35,572 bases of DNA from Sphingomonas elodea ATCC 31461 (GTDB lineage: Bacteria > Pseudomonadota > Alphaproteobacteria > Sphingomonadales > Sphingomonadaceae). Shown piece by piece: positions 1 to 10,285 of this stretch (position 1 is the stretch's first letter; each line of letters starts with the position of its first letter). The translations under genes were made by a program, and so were the position numbers. The stretch is from positions 1 to 35,572 of the forward strand of contig NZ_AGFU01000022.1 in assembly GCF_000226955.1 (NCBI RefSeq), written 5' to 3'. Below the pieces are notes generated by a model, which was given only the letters and a program-made list of their open reading frames with translations, did no database searches and was not told the DNA's origin.

Positions 1-83
1 GTGGGGCTGTGTCTCACCGAGACCAACCGACGTTCTGGAATCCCTCCACCCCCAACCCCTCCTCCCAGGAGGAGGGGCTTAAG
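1..83. repeat. REP-like palindromic repeat, copy 1 (probably cut by window start)
   Basis: Positions 9-83 match positions 962-1037 almost base for base, with one indel and a couple of substitutions. Each copy holds two hairpins. The first is GTCTC-acc-GAGAC (11-23 here). The second has a perfect 10-bp stem, CCCCTCCTCC (56-65) with GGAGGAGGGG (68-77). The copy ends with CTTAAG-like sequence 5 bp from the exonuclease stop codon. In the second copy this unit is the right half of a larger inverted element, so the left half of this copy probably lies before the window. It is non-coding and may end transcription of the minus-strand exonuclease gene. Confidence 0.8.
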
Positions 84-88
84 CTAGG

Positions 89-853
89 TCAAAACAGCAG
101 CCGTTGCGTCCCGCTCCCGCGCCCCACGGGTGCCCCGCCCCGCCGCCGCGCAAGTTCCGTCTCCGCGGTGAACCGCACATCCTCGTCGCGATCGGTGAGG
201 AAGCCCTCGAGCGAGTCTTCGGAAATCTCGCTCCATTCCTTGCCGCGATCGGGGCCGTAGCGGACGCGCGGCAGCAGCCCGGGCTGGCTCGACCATTCGA
301 CCAGTTGCGCCACGCTCGCCTCGTTGAGCATGTCGCGCAGGTGGAACGCGGTGACATAGGCGTCGGGGAAGGCGCGGTGGGCGGGCAGGCCGCGTTCATG
401 CTCCATGCCCTCCGGGCGCCGCCAGTAGCGCAGCATCTGGTTGGAGAAGCCGGGGCTGTCCGGCCACAGCCGCAGCGCGCATTTCCAGGTGCAGATCCAG
501 TCCGCGCCACGGGTGAGCGCAGGCGTGCAGAACTGCTCCTCGAAGGTCGCGCGGTGTGCGGCGAGCGCGATGCGGCGCGGCCAGGGATCGAGGATCGGGC
601 GCGCGACATCGTGCCAATAGGGCGCGTCGGCCACGTCCTCGTCACGGATATGGTGGATCGCCATGGTGAGCGGCGGGATGCCGCGCCCGGGATTGACCAG
701 CCGGTTGCCGCCCTCGCCATACAGCTCCCAGCGACCGTCGGCGCCCAGCGCCACGTCCTGCCAGCCGATCTCGCACACGGCGTGGACGGGCGGCTTGTCG
801 CCGGTGGTTTCTAGGTCGATGACGCGGATGATCGAAGGAGGTGGCGAGGCCAT
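89..853 (-). CDS. 3'-5' exonuclease, DEDDh family (DnaQ/RNase T-like)
   Basis: This 254-aa cytosolic protein has the three exonuclease motifs of the DEDDh superfamily: VIDLETTG near residues 11-18 (Asp13, Glu15), a degenerate ExoII segment AHRATFEEQF, and the ExoIII segment HRAFPDA. Such enzymes remove nucleotides from 3' ends of DNA or RNA in an Mg-dependent reaction; the substrate cannot be told from sequence. The tail (YGPDRGKEW, then a Glu/Arg-rich end) resembles short C-terminal extensions of ExoX-like proteins. I chose the ATG at 853. The frame stays open to 979, but that extension translates the palindromic repeat and has no conserved residues. There is no clear Shine-Dalgarno. It lies downstream of topA on the same strand but is separated from it by a repeat element. 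Confidence 0.82.
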   Translation of the reverse strand: MASPPPSIIRVIDLETTGDKPPVHAVCEIGWQDVALGADGRWELYGEGGNRLVNPGRGIPPLTMAIHHIRDEDVADAPYWHDVARPILDPWPRRIALAAHRATFEEQFCTPALTRGADWICTWKCALRLWPDSPGFSNQMLRYWRRPEGMEHERGLPAHRAFPDAYVTAFHLRDMLNEASVAQLVEWSSQPGLLPRVRYGPDRGKEWSEISEDSLEGFLTDRDEDVRFTAETELARRRGGAPVGRGSGTQRLLF

Positions 854-920
854 GCGCCGCGATGTGGGGGTTTTCGGGGCGAAATGCCAGCCGAAAGCGG
901 CGCGGGGGAGGCTAAGCGCT

Positions 921-1037
921 CTTAAGCCCCTCCCCTTCAGGGGAGGGGTTGGGGTTGGGCCGTGTCTCACCGAGACCAACCTGCGTTCTGGAATCCCTCC
1001 ACCCCCAAACCCCTCCTCCCAGGAGGAGGGGCTTAAG
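921..1037. repeat. REPIN-like inverted repeat element, copy 2
   Basis: This 117-bp element lies between the topA stop and the start of the exonuclease gene. It has perfect 13-bp terminal inverted repeats, CTTAAGCCCCTCC at 921-933 and GGAGGGGCTTAAG at 1025-1037. Inside are the hairpins 927-935/940-948 (9-bp stem), GTCTC-acc-GAGAC (964-976) and CCCCTCCTCC/GGAGGAGGGG (1010-1031). The right half, 962-1037, repeats at 9-83. Two REP units in opposite orientation are the layout known as a REPIN. There is no open frame. The hairpins may attenuate read-through from topA. Confidence 0.8.
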
Positions 1038-1045
1038 AATGCTTC

Positions 1046-3616
<2,571 letters not shown>

Positions 3617-3733
3617 GAGGTGTTCGATCGGTTCCTACGTGTACGCGTGTAAGGTGGGGAGGAGAATCGGGGGACGTCAACCCGGCTCGGGTCGCAGGCC
3701 CGGCGGGTATGCACGTTCCGGCCGATACAGGAT

Positions 3734-4393
3734 ATGTCGTACGCAATGCGGGACAGGGCGATTCGGTTTCTTCAGGGTGCGGCACTGCTGGCGATCGGCG
3801 CGGTGATCGGGCCGATCCTCTCGGCGCTCTGGGCCGCGACCCTGGCGTCGTCCCCGCCGCCCGGATCGGAACGCGTCGAAGGCACGCCGGCATGGAACCT
3901 CCTGGAAGCCTATCATGCCCAGCTGCCGCCCCTCCACCTGCTGCTAACCATCGCGCTGCCGCCTGACGGCGAGGAATGTCGCTACGAGCGCAGCGCCGTG
4001 TTCGAGAACAAGGACGATGTACTCGAGGTCTATGGCTCGTCGCCGGACCATTGGTCCGCCTACAAGGGCTATGATGCGCTCAACCGCTGGAAGAACGCGC
4101 GCACCGATGCGCGGTATCTCGAACGGGTCGCGCGGCATATCGCGCTGAACAGCTCGGCCTTCAGCGCGACCTTTCTCGCAAACTGTATCCGGAACACCGT
4201 GCTGCGCAGCCTCTGCGTCCGCTATACCGAAGATCTGCTGCGCGAGCGCCCCTGGTTCGGCAAGGCCACCCCGATGCCGCCGCGCAGCTTCGACGCGCCG
4301 ATCGAGGCGGCGACGCTGTGTACCTATCTGGATGGCCTCGCCGCCCGCCGCGGGCAGAAGCTGTCGGACTGGCCGAAGACCGGCGTCCGCTGA
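3734..4393 (+). CDS. hypothetical membrane-anchored protein
   Basis: I do not recognise this 219-aa protein. One hydrophobic segment (about residues 13-37, LQGAALLAIGAVIGPILSAL) could be an uncleaved anchor or signal. The rest is soluble with four or five cysteines (in EECRYER, ANCIRN, SLCVRY and TLCTY), consistent with a disulfide-bonded periplasmic domain. An alternative ATG at 3746 would shorten it by four residues; neither start has a good Shine-Dalgarno. It is divergent from topA (117 bp between starts) and convergent with the yghU-like gene, 25 bp away. A perfect 16-bp GC palindrome (4402-4417) lies between the two stops. Codon usage matches the neighbours. Confidence 0.7.
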   Translation: MSYAMRDRAIRFLQGAALLAIGAVIGPILSALWAATLASSPPPGSERVEGTPAWNLLEAYHAQLPPLHLLLTIALPPDGEECRYERSAVFENKDDVLEVYGSSPDHWSAYKGYDALNRWKNARTDARYLERVARHIALNSSAFSATFLANCIRNTVLRSLCVRYTEDLLRERPWFGKATPMPPRSFDAPIEAATLCTYLDGLAARRGQKLSDWPKTGVR

Positions 4394-4418
4394 AGGCGGG
4401 CCGCCGGCCGGCCGGCGC

Positions 4419-5312
4419 TCACCCCCGCATCCGCTCCAGCACCACGTCGATATCCTTGGCGTCATGGCGTTCGGGGACGCGCTGGTCCTCCGGCCCGACC
4501 CCGCGATTGACCAGCCGCCCGCGCCGCACCGGCTCGCGCGCGGCGATCTCGGCCGACCAGCGCAGCAGGTTCGGATATTCCTGCGCATTCAGGAACACAT
4601 CCGCGCCGGCATAGGTCTCGCCGCGCGCCACCGCGCCGTACCAGGGGAAGATCGCCATGTCGGCGATCGTGTAGTCCTCGCCCACCATGTAGCGGTTGCT
4701 CGCCAGATGCGTGTCGAGCACGTGCAGCTGGCGCTTGGCCTCCATCGCATAGCGATCGATCGCATACTGGATCTTGATCGGCGCATAGGCGAAGAAATGG
4801 CCGAAGCCGCCGCCCAGGAACGGCGCCGAGCCCATCTGCCACATCAGCCAGCTCAGCGTCTGCGCGCGCTTGGCCGTGTCCGTCGGCAGGAACGCGCCGA
4901 ACTTCTCGGCGAGGTAAATCATCATCGCGCCGCTCTCGAAGATCGGCAGCGCCGGTTCGATGGTATGGTCGACCATCGCCGGGATCTTCGAATTCGGATT
5001 GATCGCGACGAAGCCGCTGCCGAACTGGTCGCCCTGGCCGATGTTGATCAGCCACGCGTCATATTCGGCGCCCGCATGGCCGGCGGCGAGCAGCTCCTCG
5101 AGCAGGATCGTCACCTTCTGCCCGTTGGGCGTGCCGAGCGAATAGAGCTGGATCGGGTGGCGCCCGACCGGCAACTCCTTCTCGTGCGTGGCGCCCGAGA
5201 CCGGCCGGTTGATGTTGGCGAACTGGCCGCCATTGCCCGGCGCCCATTCCCACACCTGGGGCGGCACATAGCCGGCGGGGAGGTTGTTCGCGGGATCGGG
5301 TGCGTCGGCCAT
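4419..5312 (-). CDS. yghU: YghU-type glutathione S-transferase / disulfide-bond oxidoreductase
   Basis: This 297-aa cytosolic protein belongs to the Nu-class GSTs typified by E. coli YghU, which has little classic transferase activity but reduces disulfides using two bound glutathiones. The diagnostic N-terminal extension is present (FANINRPVSGATHEKELPVG, about residues 31-50). It is followed by the thioredoxin-like fold (HPIQLYSLGTPNGQKV, then NPNSKIPA and FESGAM, the gamma-glutamyl-binding segment near 125-130) and an all-helical C-terminal domain. The ATG at 5312 has GAGGAG about 10 nt upstream; a longer open frame exists but lacks a ribosome-binding site. Its length is close to YghU (288 aa). 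It lies downstream of the outer-membrane gene on the same strand, with a terminator-like hairpin between. Confidence 0.92.
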   Translation of the reverse strand: MADAPDPANNLPAGYVPPQVWEWAPGNGGQFANINRPVSGATHEKELPVGRHPIQLYSLGTPNGQKVTILLEELLAAGHAGAEYDAWLINIGQGDQFGSGFVAINPNSKIPAMVDHTIEPALPIFESGAMMIYLAEKFGAFLPTDTAKRAQTLSWLMWQMGSAPFLGGGFGHFFAYAPIKIQYAIDRYAMEAKRQLHVLDTHLASNRYMVGEDYTIADMAIFPWYGAVARGETYAGADVFLNAQEYPNLLRWSAEIAAREPVRRGRLVNRGVGPEDQRVPERHDAKDIDVVLERMRG

Positions 5313-5390
5313 GCTCGGTGTCTCCTCGGGGAAGCGTTGCGGGCGGCATGTAGGGCGCCCAGGCCGACTTGCCAGCCCTGCCACGAGAAA

Positions 5391-5422
5391 GGGCCGGGCG
5401 CAGCCTTTGCCACGCCCGGCCC
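5391..5422 (-). terminator. candidate intrinsic terminator after the outer-membrane gene
   Basis: Read on the minus strand, a perfect 10-bp GC stem (5413-5422 with 5391-5400, GGGCCGGGCG/CGCCCGGCCC) has a 12-nt loop and is followed by TTTCT. It begins about 20 bp after the stop of the minus-strand beta-barrel gene and lies before the yghU-like start, so it should separate the two units. The T-run is short. Confidence 0.5.
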
Positions 5423-5442
5423 CTGTTTCGGCTGCGCTACGC

Positions 5443-6060
5443 TTACTTGAAACGCAGGCCGACGCCGGCCATCACGCGCTGGCGCGCGGTATGGTCGTTA
5501 TACTGCGAATAGACATACTGGGCATTGACGTAGAGCGGCATGCGGGTCTGCTCGCCGGTCAACGAGTACTCAACACCGCCACCGACCTGGTAGCCGCTGG
5601 TGTTGAAGTGGTCGTAGAACGACGTCTGCCCCGCCGGCGCGTCGTAGCGCTTGCGCTGCTCGTTCACGACATAGCCGCCCTTGGCGAAGATCAGCAGCTG
5701 CGGGGTGGCGAGCACGCCGGCGCGGACCGCTGCGCCATATTCGTCGAACGACTTGTGGCAGACAGTGCCGCCGCCCGAGGCCGAGCAGTTCTCGTTCCAG
5801 TTGTTGGCGCGCCAGTAGCTTCCCTCGGCGCCGATCACGATGCGCTCGCCGAGCTGGCCGTCGAAGCCGATGGTGCCGCCATAGCCGAACTTGTCGTTAT
5901 GGTTGCCCTGCGACTGGAAGCGGTCGCCGCCGGCATTGGCTTCGATGCGGATGCCGCGGAAGCTGGTGCCGTTGCTGCTGGTGGGGGTGCTGTCCTGCGC
6001 CTGGGCGGCCGTTGCGGTGAAGCCGATCGCCGCGACGGCGAGAAGAAACGCATTACGCAT
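5443..6060 (-). CDS. small outer-membrane beta-barrel protein
   Basis: This 205-aa protein has a Sec signal peptide (MRNAFLLAVAAIGF..., predicted cleavage after AQA at residue 22). The mature part alternates hydrophobic and polar residues and is rich in Gly, Tyr and Asn, with strand-like segments such as GYGGTIGFDGQL and GAAVRAGVLA. It ends in a strand closing with GVGLRFK, where Phe is the penultimate residue. This is the OmpA/OmpX/Lom-like porin-family barrel of about eight strands. Two cysteines (NENCSASGGGTVC) may form a loop disulfide. I prefer the ATG at 6060: AAGGG lies 9 nt before it, but directly abuts the alternative ATG at 6069. Function is unknown; structural or adhesin-like roles are usual. 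Confidence 0.8.
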   Translation of the reverse strand: MRNAFLLAVAAIGFTATAAQAQDSTPTSSNGTSFRGIRIEANAGGDRFQSQGNHNDKFGYGGTIGFDGQLGERIVIGAEGSYWRANNWNENCSASGGGTVCHKSFDEYGAAVRAGVLATPQLLIFAKGGYVVNEQRKRYDAPAGQTSFYDHFNTSGYQVGGGVEYSLTGEQTRMPLYVNAQYVYSQYNDHTARQRVMAGVGLRFK

Positions 6061-6178
6061 ACTGTACATCCCTTGGATTGGTGGTGCTTTGCCTTCGCGG
6101 TAACCCGCCAGCGCGCAAAGGTTTCCGCGTCGCGGCAGAAACAGCCCCGAGCGTTGCCAAGATGCAACACCATGCAGA

Positions 6179-6193
6179 TACGGCGCCGCCGTA
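6179..6193. promoter_or_regulatory. palindrome in a divergent intergenic region, possible operator
   Basis: TACGGCG and CGCCGTA form perfect 7-bp arms around one central base. The site lies in the 185-bp region between the divergent outer-membrane gene and the polytopic membrane protein gene, 119 bp from the first start and 53 bp from the second. Position and symmetry fit a dimeric regulator site; no known consensus is recognised. GTTGC...GCAAC (6153-6168) is a second short dyad beside it. Confidence 0.25.
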
Positions 6194-6245
6194 GGGGGCC
6201 CTCATGCGGGTTGCTGCCCGGCGGTCCAGCGGGCAAAGGCGCGCC

Positions 6246-7631
6246 ATGACGACGATGCGCCCCCTCCTGCGCCGGCTCTGCGGCACACTGCTGCTCGCGA
6301 TGGGAACGGTGCTGTTCTGCATCGCGATCGCCCGCATCCCCCGCGAAGTGCATCCGCTCGACCTTACCTTCAACTCGATGCTGGACCATCTGCTGCACGG
6401 CCGCTTCGATGTCGATCCGGCGGTGGTAGGGCGGGAAGGCTTCGCGATCGGGGGACGGGTCGTTGCCTATTGGGGCATCCTGCCCGCGCTGCTGCGGCTG
6501 CCGTTCACGATACTGCCGGGCTGGCAGACGCTCGACTTCACCATCGGATCGTGCCTCGTCGCGCTGGCCGGGATGATCGCCACCAAGCTGTGGACGCTGC
6601 GGACGATCCGCCGCGCGCTGCCGGACCTGCCTCCCTGGCTTTCCCGGGCGATGGCCGTGGTGCTGCTCTTCTCCGGCGCGCAGCTCTGCTTCCTGCGCTT
6701 CAGCCTCTATCAGGAGGTTTGCCTGTGGGCGGCCTTGTGGGGGGCGCTGTTCGTCGCGGCGGCGATCCATGCCCGGCTGCACGGCCTCGGCCGGGGCGCG
6801 CTGCTGGTGATGGCGCTTGCCGCCGGTCTCGCGATGCTGACTCGCGTCTCGCTCGGCATCGGGCTGGTCGCGGCGTTCTGTGGCGTGCTGCTGGTGGAGA
6901 CGCTGCGCCGTCGCGAGGCTTGGCGCGCCTGGCTCGGCACCGCTGCCGGGCCGCTCGGCGTGCTGGTGCTGTGCGGCCTCGTCACCGCGGGGGTGAATCT
7001 CGGCCGCTGGGGAAGCCCGCTCACCTTCGCCGACTATCACCACTATCTCTACAACGCCTGGTACCCGGATCGGCTGGTCCGGATGGCCGAGCAGGGACTG
7101 TTCAACCTGCAGCGCGTGCCGTTCGGCCTGATCTATTACTTCGCGCCGGTCTGGGTGCTGCACGGCGCAGACGGGCACTTGCTGCTGGAGGCGACCCGCC
7201 AGAAATGGATCGACGCCGCGGAACTGCCGCCGAGCAGCTTCCTACTGACCGATCCGCTGCTGTTGCTGCTGGGCGCCCGCGCGATCTGGCAGAGCATGCG
7301 CCGGTCGAGCCCGACCCGTGCCCGGAGCGCCGCGATCGCGATCGGCCTCGCGATCCCGCCCATGCTGATGCTCTGCGCCGTGAGCATGAACTTCCGCTAC
7401 CGACTCGATTTCTACCCGTTCTTCGAGTTCCTCGCCTTCGCCGCACTGGTCGGGATCGGCCGCGGCGCGCTCCCACCAGGCAGGCAGCTGGCGGCGGGAC
7501 TGGCGGTCGTCTCGGTGCTCGGCTCGCTACTCGTCGGCGCGGCCTATCTGGTCGGGCGACTGGGGCCGGGCCAGTTGCTGATCGGCGACGGCATCGGCAC
7601 CTATTATCTGCAAGCGTTCGGCCTGCGCTGA
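6246..7631 (+). CDS. polytopic inner-membrane protein, GT-C glycosyltransferase-like
   Basis: This 461-aa protein has about 9-11 hydrophobic segments separated by Arg-rich loops. After the first membrane segment comes a periplasmic loop with acidic residues (HGRFDVDP, about residues 57-64), a layout seen in GT-C enzymes such as ArnT/PMT that use polyprenyl-phosphate sugars. No family signature is strong enough for a specific name. The ATG at 6246 has AAAGG 6 nt upstream; the frame opens at 6204 but that stretch is Arg-rich without a ribosome-binding site. Its stop is 4 bp from the convergent dprA stop. A second protein of similar character is encoded at 32396-33871. Confidence 0.72.
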   Translation: MTTMRPLLRRLCGTLLLAMGTVLFCIAIARIPREVHPLDLTFNSMLDHLLHGRFDVDPAVVGREGFAIGGRVVAYWGILPALLRLPFTILPGWQTLDFTIGSCLVALAGMIATKLWTLRTIRRALPDLPPWLSRAMAVVLLFSGAQLCFLRFSLYQEVCLWAALWGALFVAAAIHARLHGLGRGALLVMALAAGLAMLTRVSLGIGLVAAFCGVLLVETLRRREAWRAWLGTAAGPLGVLVLCGLVTAGVNLGRWGSPLTFADYHHYLYNAWYPDRLVRMAEQGLFNLQRVPFGLIYYFAPVWVLHGADGHLLLEATRQKWIDAAELPPSSFLLTDPLLLLLGARAIWQSMRRSSPTRARSAAIAIGLAIPPMLMLCAVSMNFRYRLDFYPFFEFLAFAALVGIGRGALPPGRQLAAGLAVVSVLGSLLVGAAYLVGRLGPGQLLIGDGIGTYYLQAFGLR

Positions 7632-7635
7632 GATC

Positions 7636-8715
7636 CTAGCGCAACGAAACGCGCGCGCCGGCGTGTCGCTCCAATCGGCCCGCCAGTTCCAGTTCCAGCA
7701 GCACCGTCTGGACCACGGGCGGCGTGCAGCCCGATTGGCGGATCAGTTCGTCGACGCCCACCGGCACCGGCCCCAGCAGTCCGCTCACCCGGCGGCGATC
7801 GGCGTCGCTCGCATCCTCGGGCGGCGCGCCTTCGAACCATCCGACCGGCGAGCGGACCCTGCGCGGGTCGATCGGCCGCACCGCTTCCCAGATGTCGTCC
7901 GCGCTCTGCACCAGGATCGCCCCTTCGCGGATCAGCAGGTTGCAGCCCTGCGCGCGCGGATCGAGCGGCGAGCCCGGCACCGCCATCACGTCGCGACCCG
8001 CCTCGGCAGCGAGCCGCGCGGTGATCAGGCTGCCGGAGCGCGGTGCCGCCTCCACCACCACGGTACCGAGCGACAGGCCCGCGATGATGCGGTTGCGCGC
8101 GGGGAAGAAGCGCGCCAGCGGCTCGGTCCCCGGCGGCTGCTCGCTGACCAGCAGCCCCTCGCGCGCGACCCGTTCCTGCAGCTCGGCATTTTCCGGCGGG
8201 AAGACGATGTCGATGCCGCTGGCGATCACCCCCACCGTGCCGCCGGCCAGCGCCCCCTGGTGTGCGGCCGTATCGATGCCGCGGGCAAGTCCCGATACCA
8301 CCGTCGCCCCGCGCTCGACCAGCCCGATGGCGAGCTGGCGGGCGAAGCGGCAGGCGGCGGCAGAGGCGTTGCGCGCGCCCACCATGGCCACGCAGGGCCG
8401 TGCTAGCAGGCCCAGGTCACCGCGCACGATCAGCGCCGGCGGTGCATTGTCCAGTTCGGCGAGCAGCGGGGGATAGGCGGGATCGTCGAGGAACAGATAG
8501 CCCGCCCCAAGACGTTCGACCGCGGCGATCTCGCGCCGCACGGCACCGGCGTCTGCGATCTGCGGCGCCCTGCCCCCGCCTCGCGCGGCGAGCACGGGCA
8601 GAGCCTCCAGCGCCGCCTCGGCCGAGCCGAAGCGCGCGAGCAGCTGGGCATAGGTAACGGGCCCGACATTGGCGGAGCGCAGCAGCCTCAGCCGCGGCTC
8701 CCGCCGGTCAGCCAC
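7636..8715 (-). CDS. dprA: DNA-processing protein DprA
   Basis: This 359-aa protein loads RecA onto incoming single-stranded DNA during natural transformation. It shows an N-terminal SAM/HhH-like region, the Rossmann-like DprA core (VGARNASAAACRFA, SGLARGIDTAAHQGAL, ASGIDIVFPPEN, FPARNRIIAGLS, VVVEAAPRSGSLITA, VMAVPGS) and a C-terminal winged-helix domain (about residues 295-350, LLGPVPVGVDELIRQSG). The start is GTG at 8715, overlapping the plsY stop by 8 bp, so the two are probably translationally coupled. plsY-dprA adjacency is common in alphaproteobacteria. Without other competence genes in the window, natural competence cannot be judged. Confidence 0.95.
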   Translation of the reverse strand: MADRREPRLRLLRSANVGPVTYAQLLARFGSAEAALEALPVLAARGGGRAPQIADAGAVRREIAAVERLGAGYLFLDDPAYPPLLAELDNAPPALIVRGDLGLLARPCVAMVGARNASAAACRFARQLAIGLVERGATVVSGLARGIDTAAHQGALAGGTVGVIASGIDIVFPPENAELQERVAREGLLVSEQPPGTEPLARFFPARNRIIAGLSLGTVVVEAAPRSGSLITARLAAEAGRDVMAVPGSPLDPRAQGCNLLIREGAILVQSADDIWEAVRPIDPRRVRSPVGWFEGAPPEDASDADRRRVSGLLGPVPVGVDELIRQSGCTPPVVQTVLLELELAGRLERHAGARVSLR

Positions 8716-9292
8716 GCTTGCTGCCGACCCTGGGTTCGGACCCGCTGAGCAGCCGGTCTATATTCTCGCGGTGCTTCCACAACACGATCAGGGCGAGCGC
8801 GAGCAGCATCAGCACAAGGTCGATCCGCCCGAAAAATGCTGCGCTCACCGGCGCGCTCACCGCCGCCGCCATCCCCGAGACCGAAGAGATGCGCACCGTC
8901 GCCAGCAGGCCCAGCCATACCACCGCATAGACGAGGCCGGCGGGCCAGTGCAGCGCGAGCACCACGCCCATCAGCGTCGCCACGCCCTTGCCGCCACGGA
9001 ACTTGAGCCAAATCGGATAGCAATGGCCGATAAACGCCGCCGTCGCCGCCAGCGCACCGGTGCCGGGCAGAAACGCCGCGGCAAGCAGCACCGCCACCGC
9101 GCCCTTCGCCATGTCGAGCAGCAATGTCGCCGCCGCCAGGCCCTTTCGGCCGGTACGCAGCACGTTGGTCGCGCCGATATTACCGGACCCGATCTGACGC
9201 AGATCTCCCGCCCCGGCGGCGCGTGTCAGCAGCACGCCGAACGGTATCGATCCGAGCAGATACCCGAGCAACAGGGCCCCCGCAGGAGCCAT
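8708..9292 (-). CDS. plsY: acyl-phosphate:glycerol-3-phosphate acyltransferase PlsY
   Basis: This integral membrane enzyme transfers an acyl chain from acyl-phosphate to sn-glycerol-3-phosphate, the first step of phospholipid synthesis. The 194-aa protein has five or so membrane segments and the three conserved motifs: GSIPFG near 14-19, GSGNIGATN near 35-43, and GGKGVAT with HCYPIWLKFRGGKG before it. The ATG at 9292 has GGAAG 8 nt upstream. A TTG at 9313 also has a good Shine-Dalgarno (AAAGGGGG, about 5 nt away) and would add seven residues, so the start is uncertain. It precedes and overlaps dprA. Confidence 0.95.
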   Translation of the reverse strand: MAPAGALLLGYLLGSIPFGVLLTRAAGAGDLRQIGSGNIGATNVLRTGRKGLAAATLLLDMAKGAVAVLLAAAFLPGTGALAATAAFIGHCYPIWLKFRGGKGVATLMGVVLALHWPAGLVYAVVWLGLLATVRISSVSGMAAAVSAPVSAAFFGRIDLVLMLLALALIVLWKHRENIDRLLSGSEPRVGSKRG

Positions 9293-9484
9293 CCAAGGAA
9301 CTTCCGTGGGCAATGCGGCCCCCTTTCGTTCCCCGGTCTAGCCGCTTCCCTTACCCAAGCGCAATGACCTGCATGACCATGCAGGCGGATGGGCTCGCCG
9401 AACGCCCGACGGCAGGCTCTCGCCGACACGTTCGAACCGGACGGCAGCGTTGACGGAGACGGCGCGCCTCGGCCATGGCGGGGC

Positions 9485-10282
9485 ATGGCCGATCGTCGCC
9501 CCGTCCTGTTCTTCGATTCCGGTGTGGGCGGGCTGTCGGTCCTCGGGCCCACTGCGGCGCTGCTGCCCCAGGCCCCGCTCGTCTACGTCGCCGATTCGGC
9601 CGGGTTTCCCTATGGCACCAAGACCGAGGCGGAGATCGCCGCGCGGGTCCCGGCGCTACTCGGGCGGCTTGCCGAGCGCTATGATCCCCGGCTGATCGTG
9701 ATCGCCTGCAACACCGCCTCCACCATCGCGCTCCAGCATGTCCGGGCGGCGCTGGACCTGCCGATCGTCGGCACGGTACCGGCGATCAAGCCCGCCGCCG
9801 AGGCCAGTCGCACCCGCACCATCGGCGTGCTCGGCACGGCCGCTACGGTGCGCCAGCCCTATGTCGACGATCTCGCGGCACGGTTCGCCGGGGATTGCAC
9901 GGTGCTGCGCCACGGCTCCGCCGCACTGGTCGAGCTTGCCGAGGCCAAGCTCGCCGGGCAGGCGATCGCGCCCGAGCGCATCACCGAGGAATTGAACGGC
10001 CTCTTCCATCAGCCGGGCGGGGAGCGCATCGATGTGATCGTCAATGCCTGCACCCATTTCCCCCTGCTTGAAGCGGAGATGCGCGCGGCAGTCGGGCGTG
10101 CGATGTCCTTCGTGGATGGCGGACCCGGCATCGCCCGCCGCGTCGCCCATCTGACCCAGGGCCAGGACTGGCCCGCGGAACCGCCGCCCGGTCGCGCGGT
10201 GTTCACCGCCCGCGATCACCGCGCCGATGCGCTGGCCCCGGCCTTGGCCCGCTACGGGCTCCGTCGAATCGAAACGCTGTAG
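9485..10282 (+). CDS. murI: glutamate racemase
   Basis: This 265-aa cytosolic enzyme makes D-glutamate for peptidoglycan from L-glutamate without a cofactor. The two catalytic cysteines are visible: Cys75 in ACNTAST and Cys189 in NACTHFPLL. The substrate-binding FDSGVGG is at residues 10-16 and FPYGTK near 41-46. The ATG at 9485 places FDSGVGG at its usual distance from the N-terminus; upstream ATGs only add a non-conserved stretch. The Shine-Dalgarno is weak. It is transcribed away from plsY and converges with a 56-aa gene, with only 3 bp between the stops. Confidence 0.95.
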   Translation: MADRRPVLFFDSGVGGLSVLGPTAALLPQAPLVYVADSAGFPYGTKTEAEIAARVPALLGRLAERYDPRLIVIACNTASTIALQHVRAALDLPIVGTVPAIKPAAEASRTRTIGVLGTAATVRQPYVDDLAARFAGDCTVLRHGSAALVELAEAKLAGQAIAPERITEELNGLFHQPGGERIDVIVNACTHFPLLEAEMRAAVGRAMSFVDGGPGIARRVAHLTQGQDWPAEPPPGRAVFTARDHRADALAPALARYGLRRIETL

Positions 10283-10285
10283 CGC

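Noticed and set aside
854-979. N-terminal extension of the exonuclease
   Set aside because: It translates part of the palindromic repeat and lacks conserved residues.
4402-4417. Perfect 16-bp GC palindrome as a protein-binding site
   Set aside because: It lies between two convergent stops and is only tandem GGCC/CGCC sequence; a terminator role is possible but there is no T-run.
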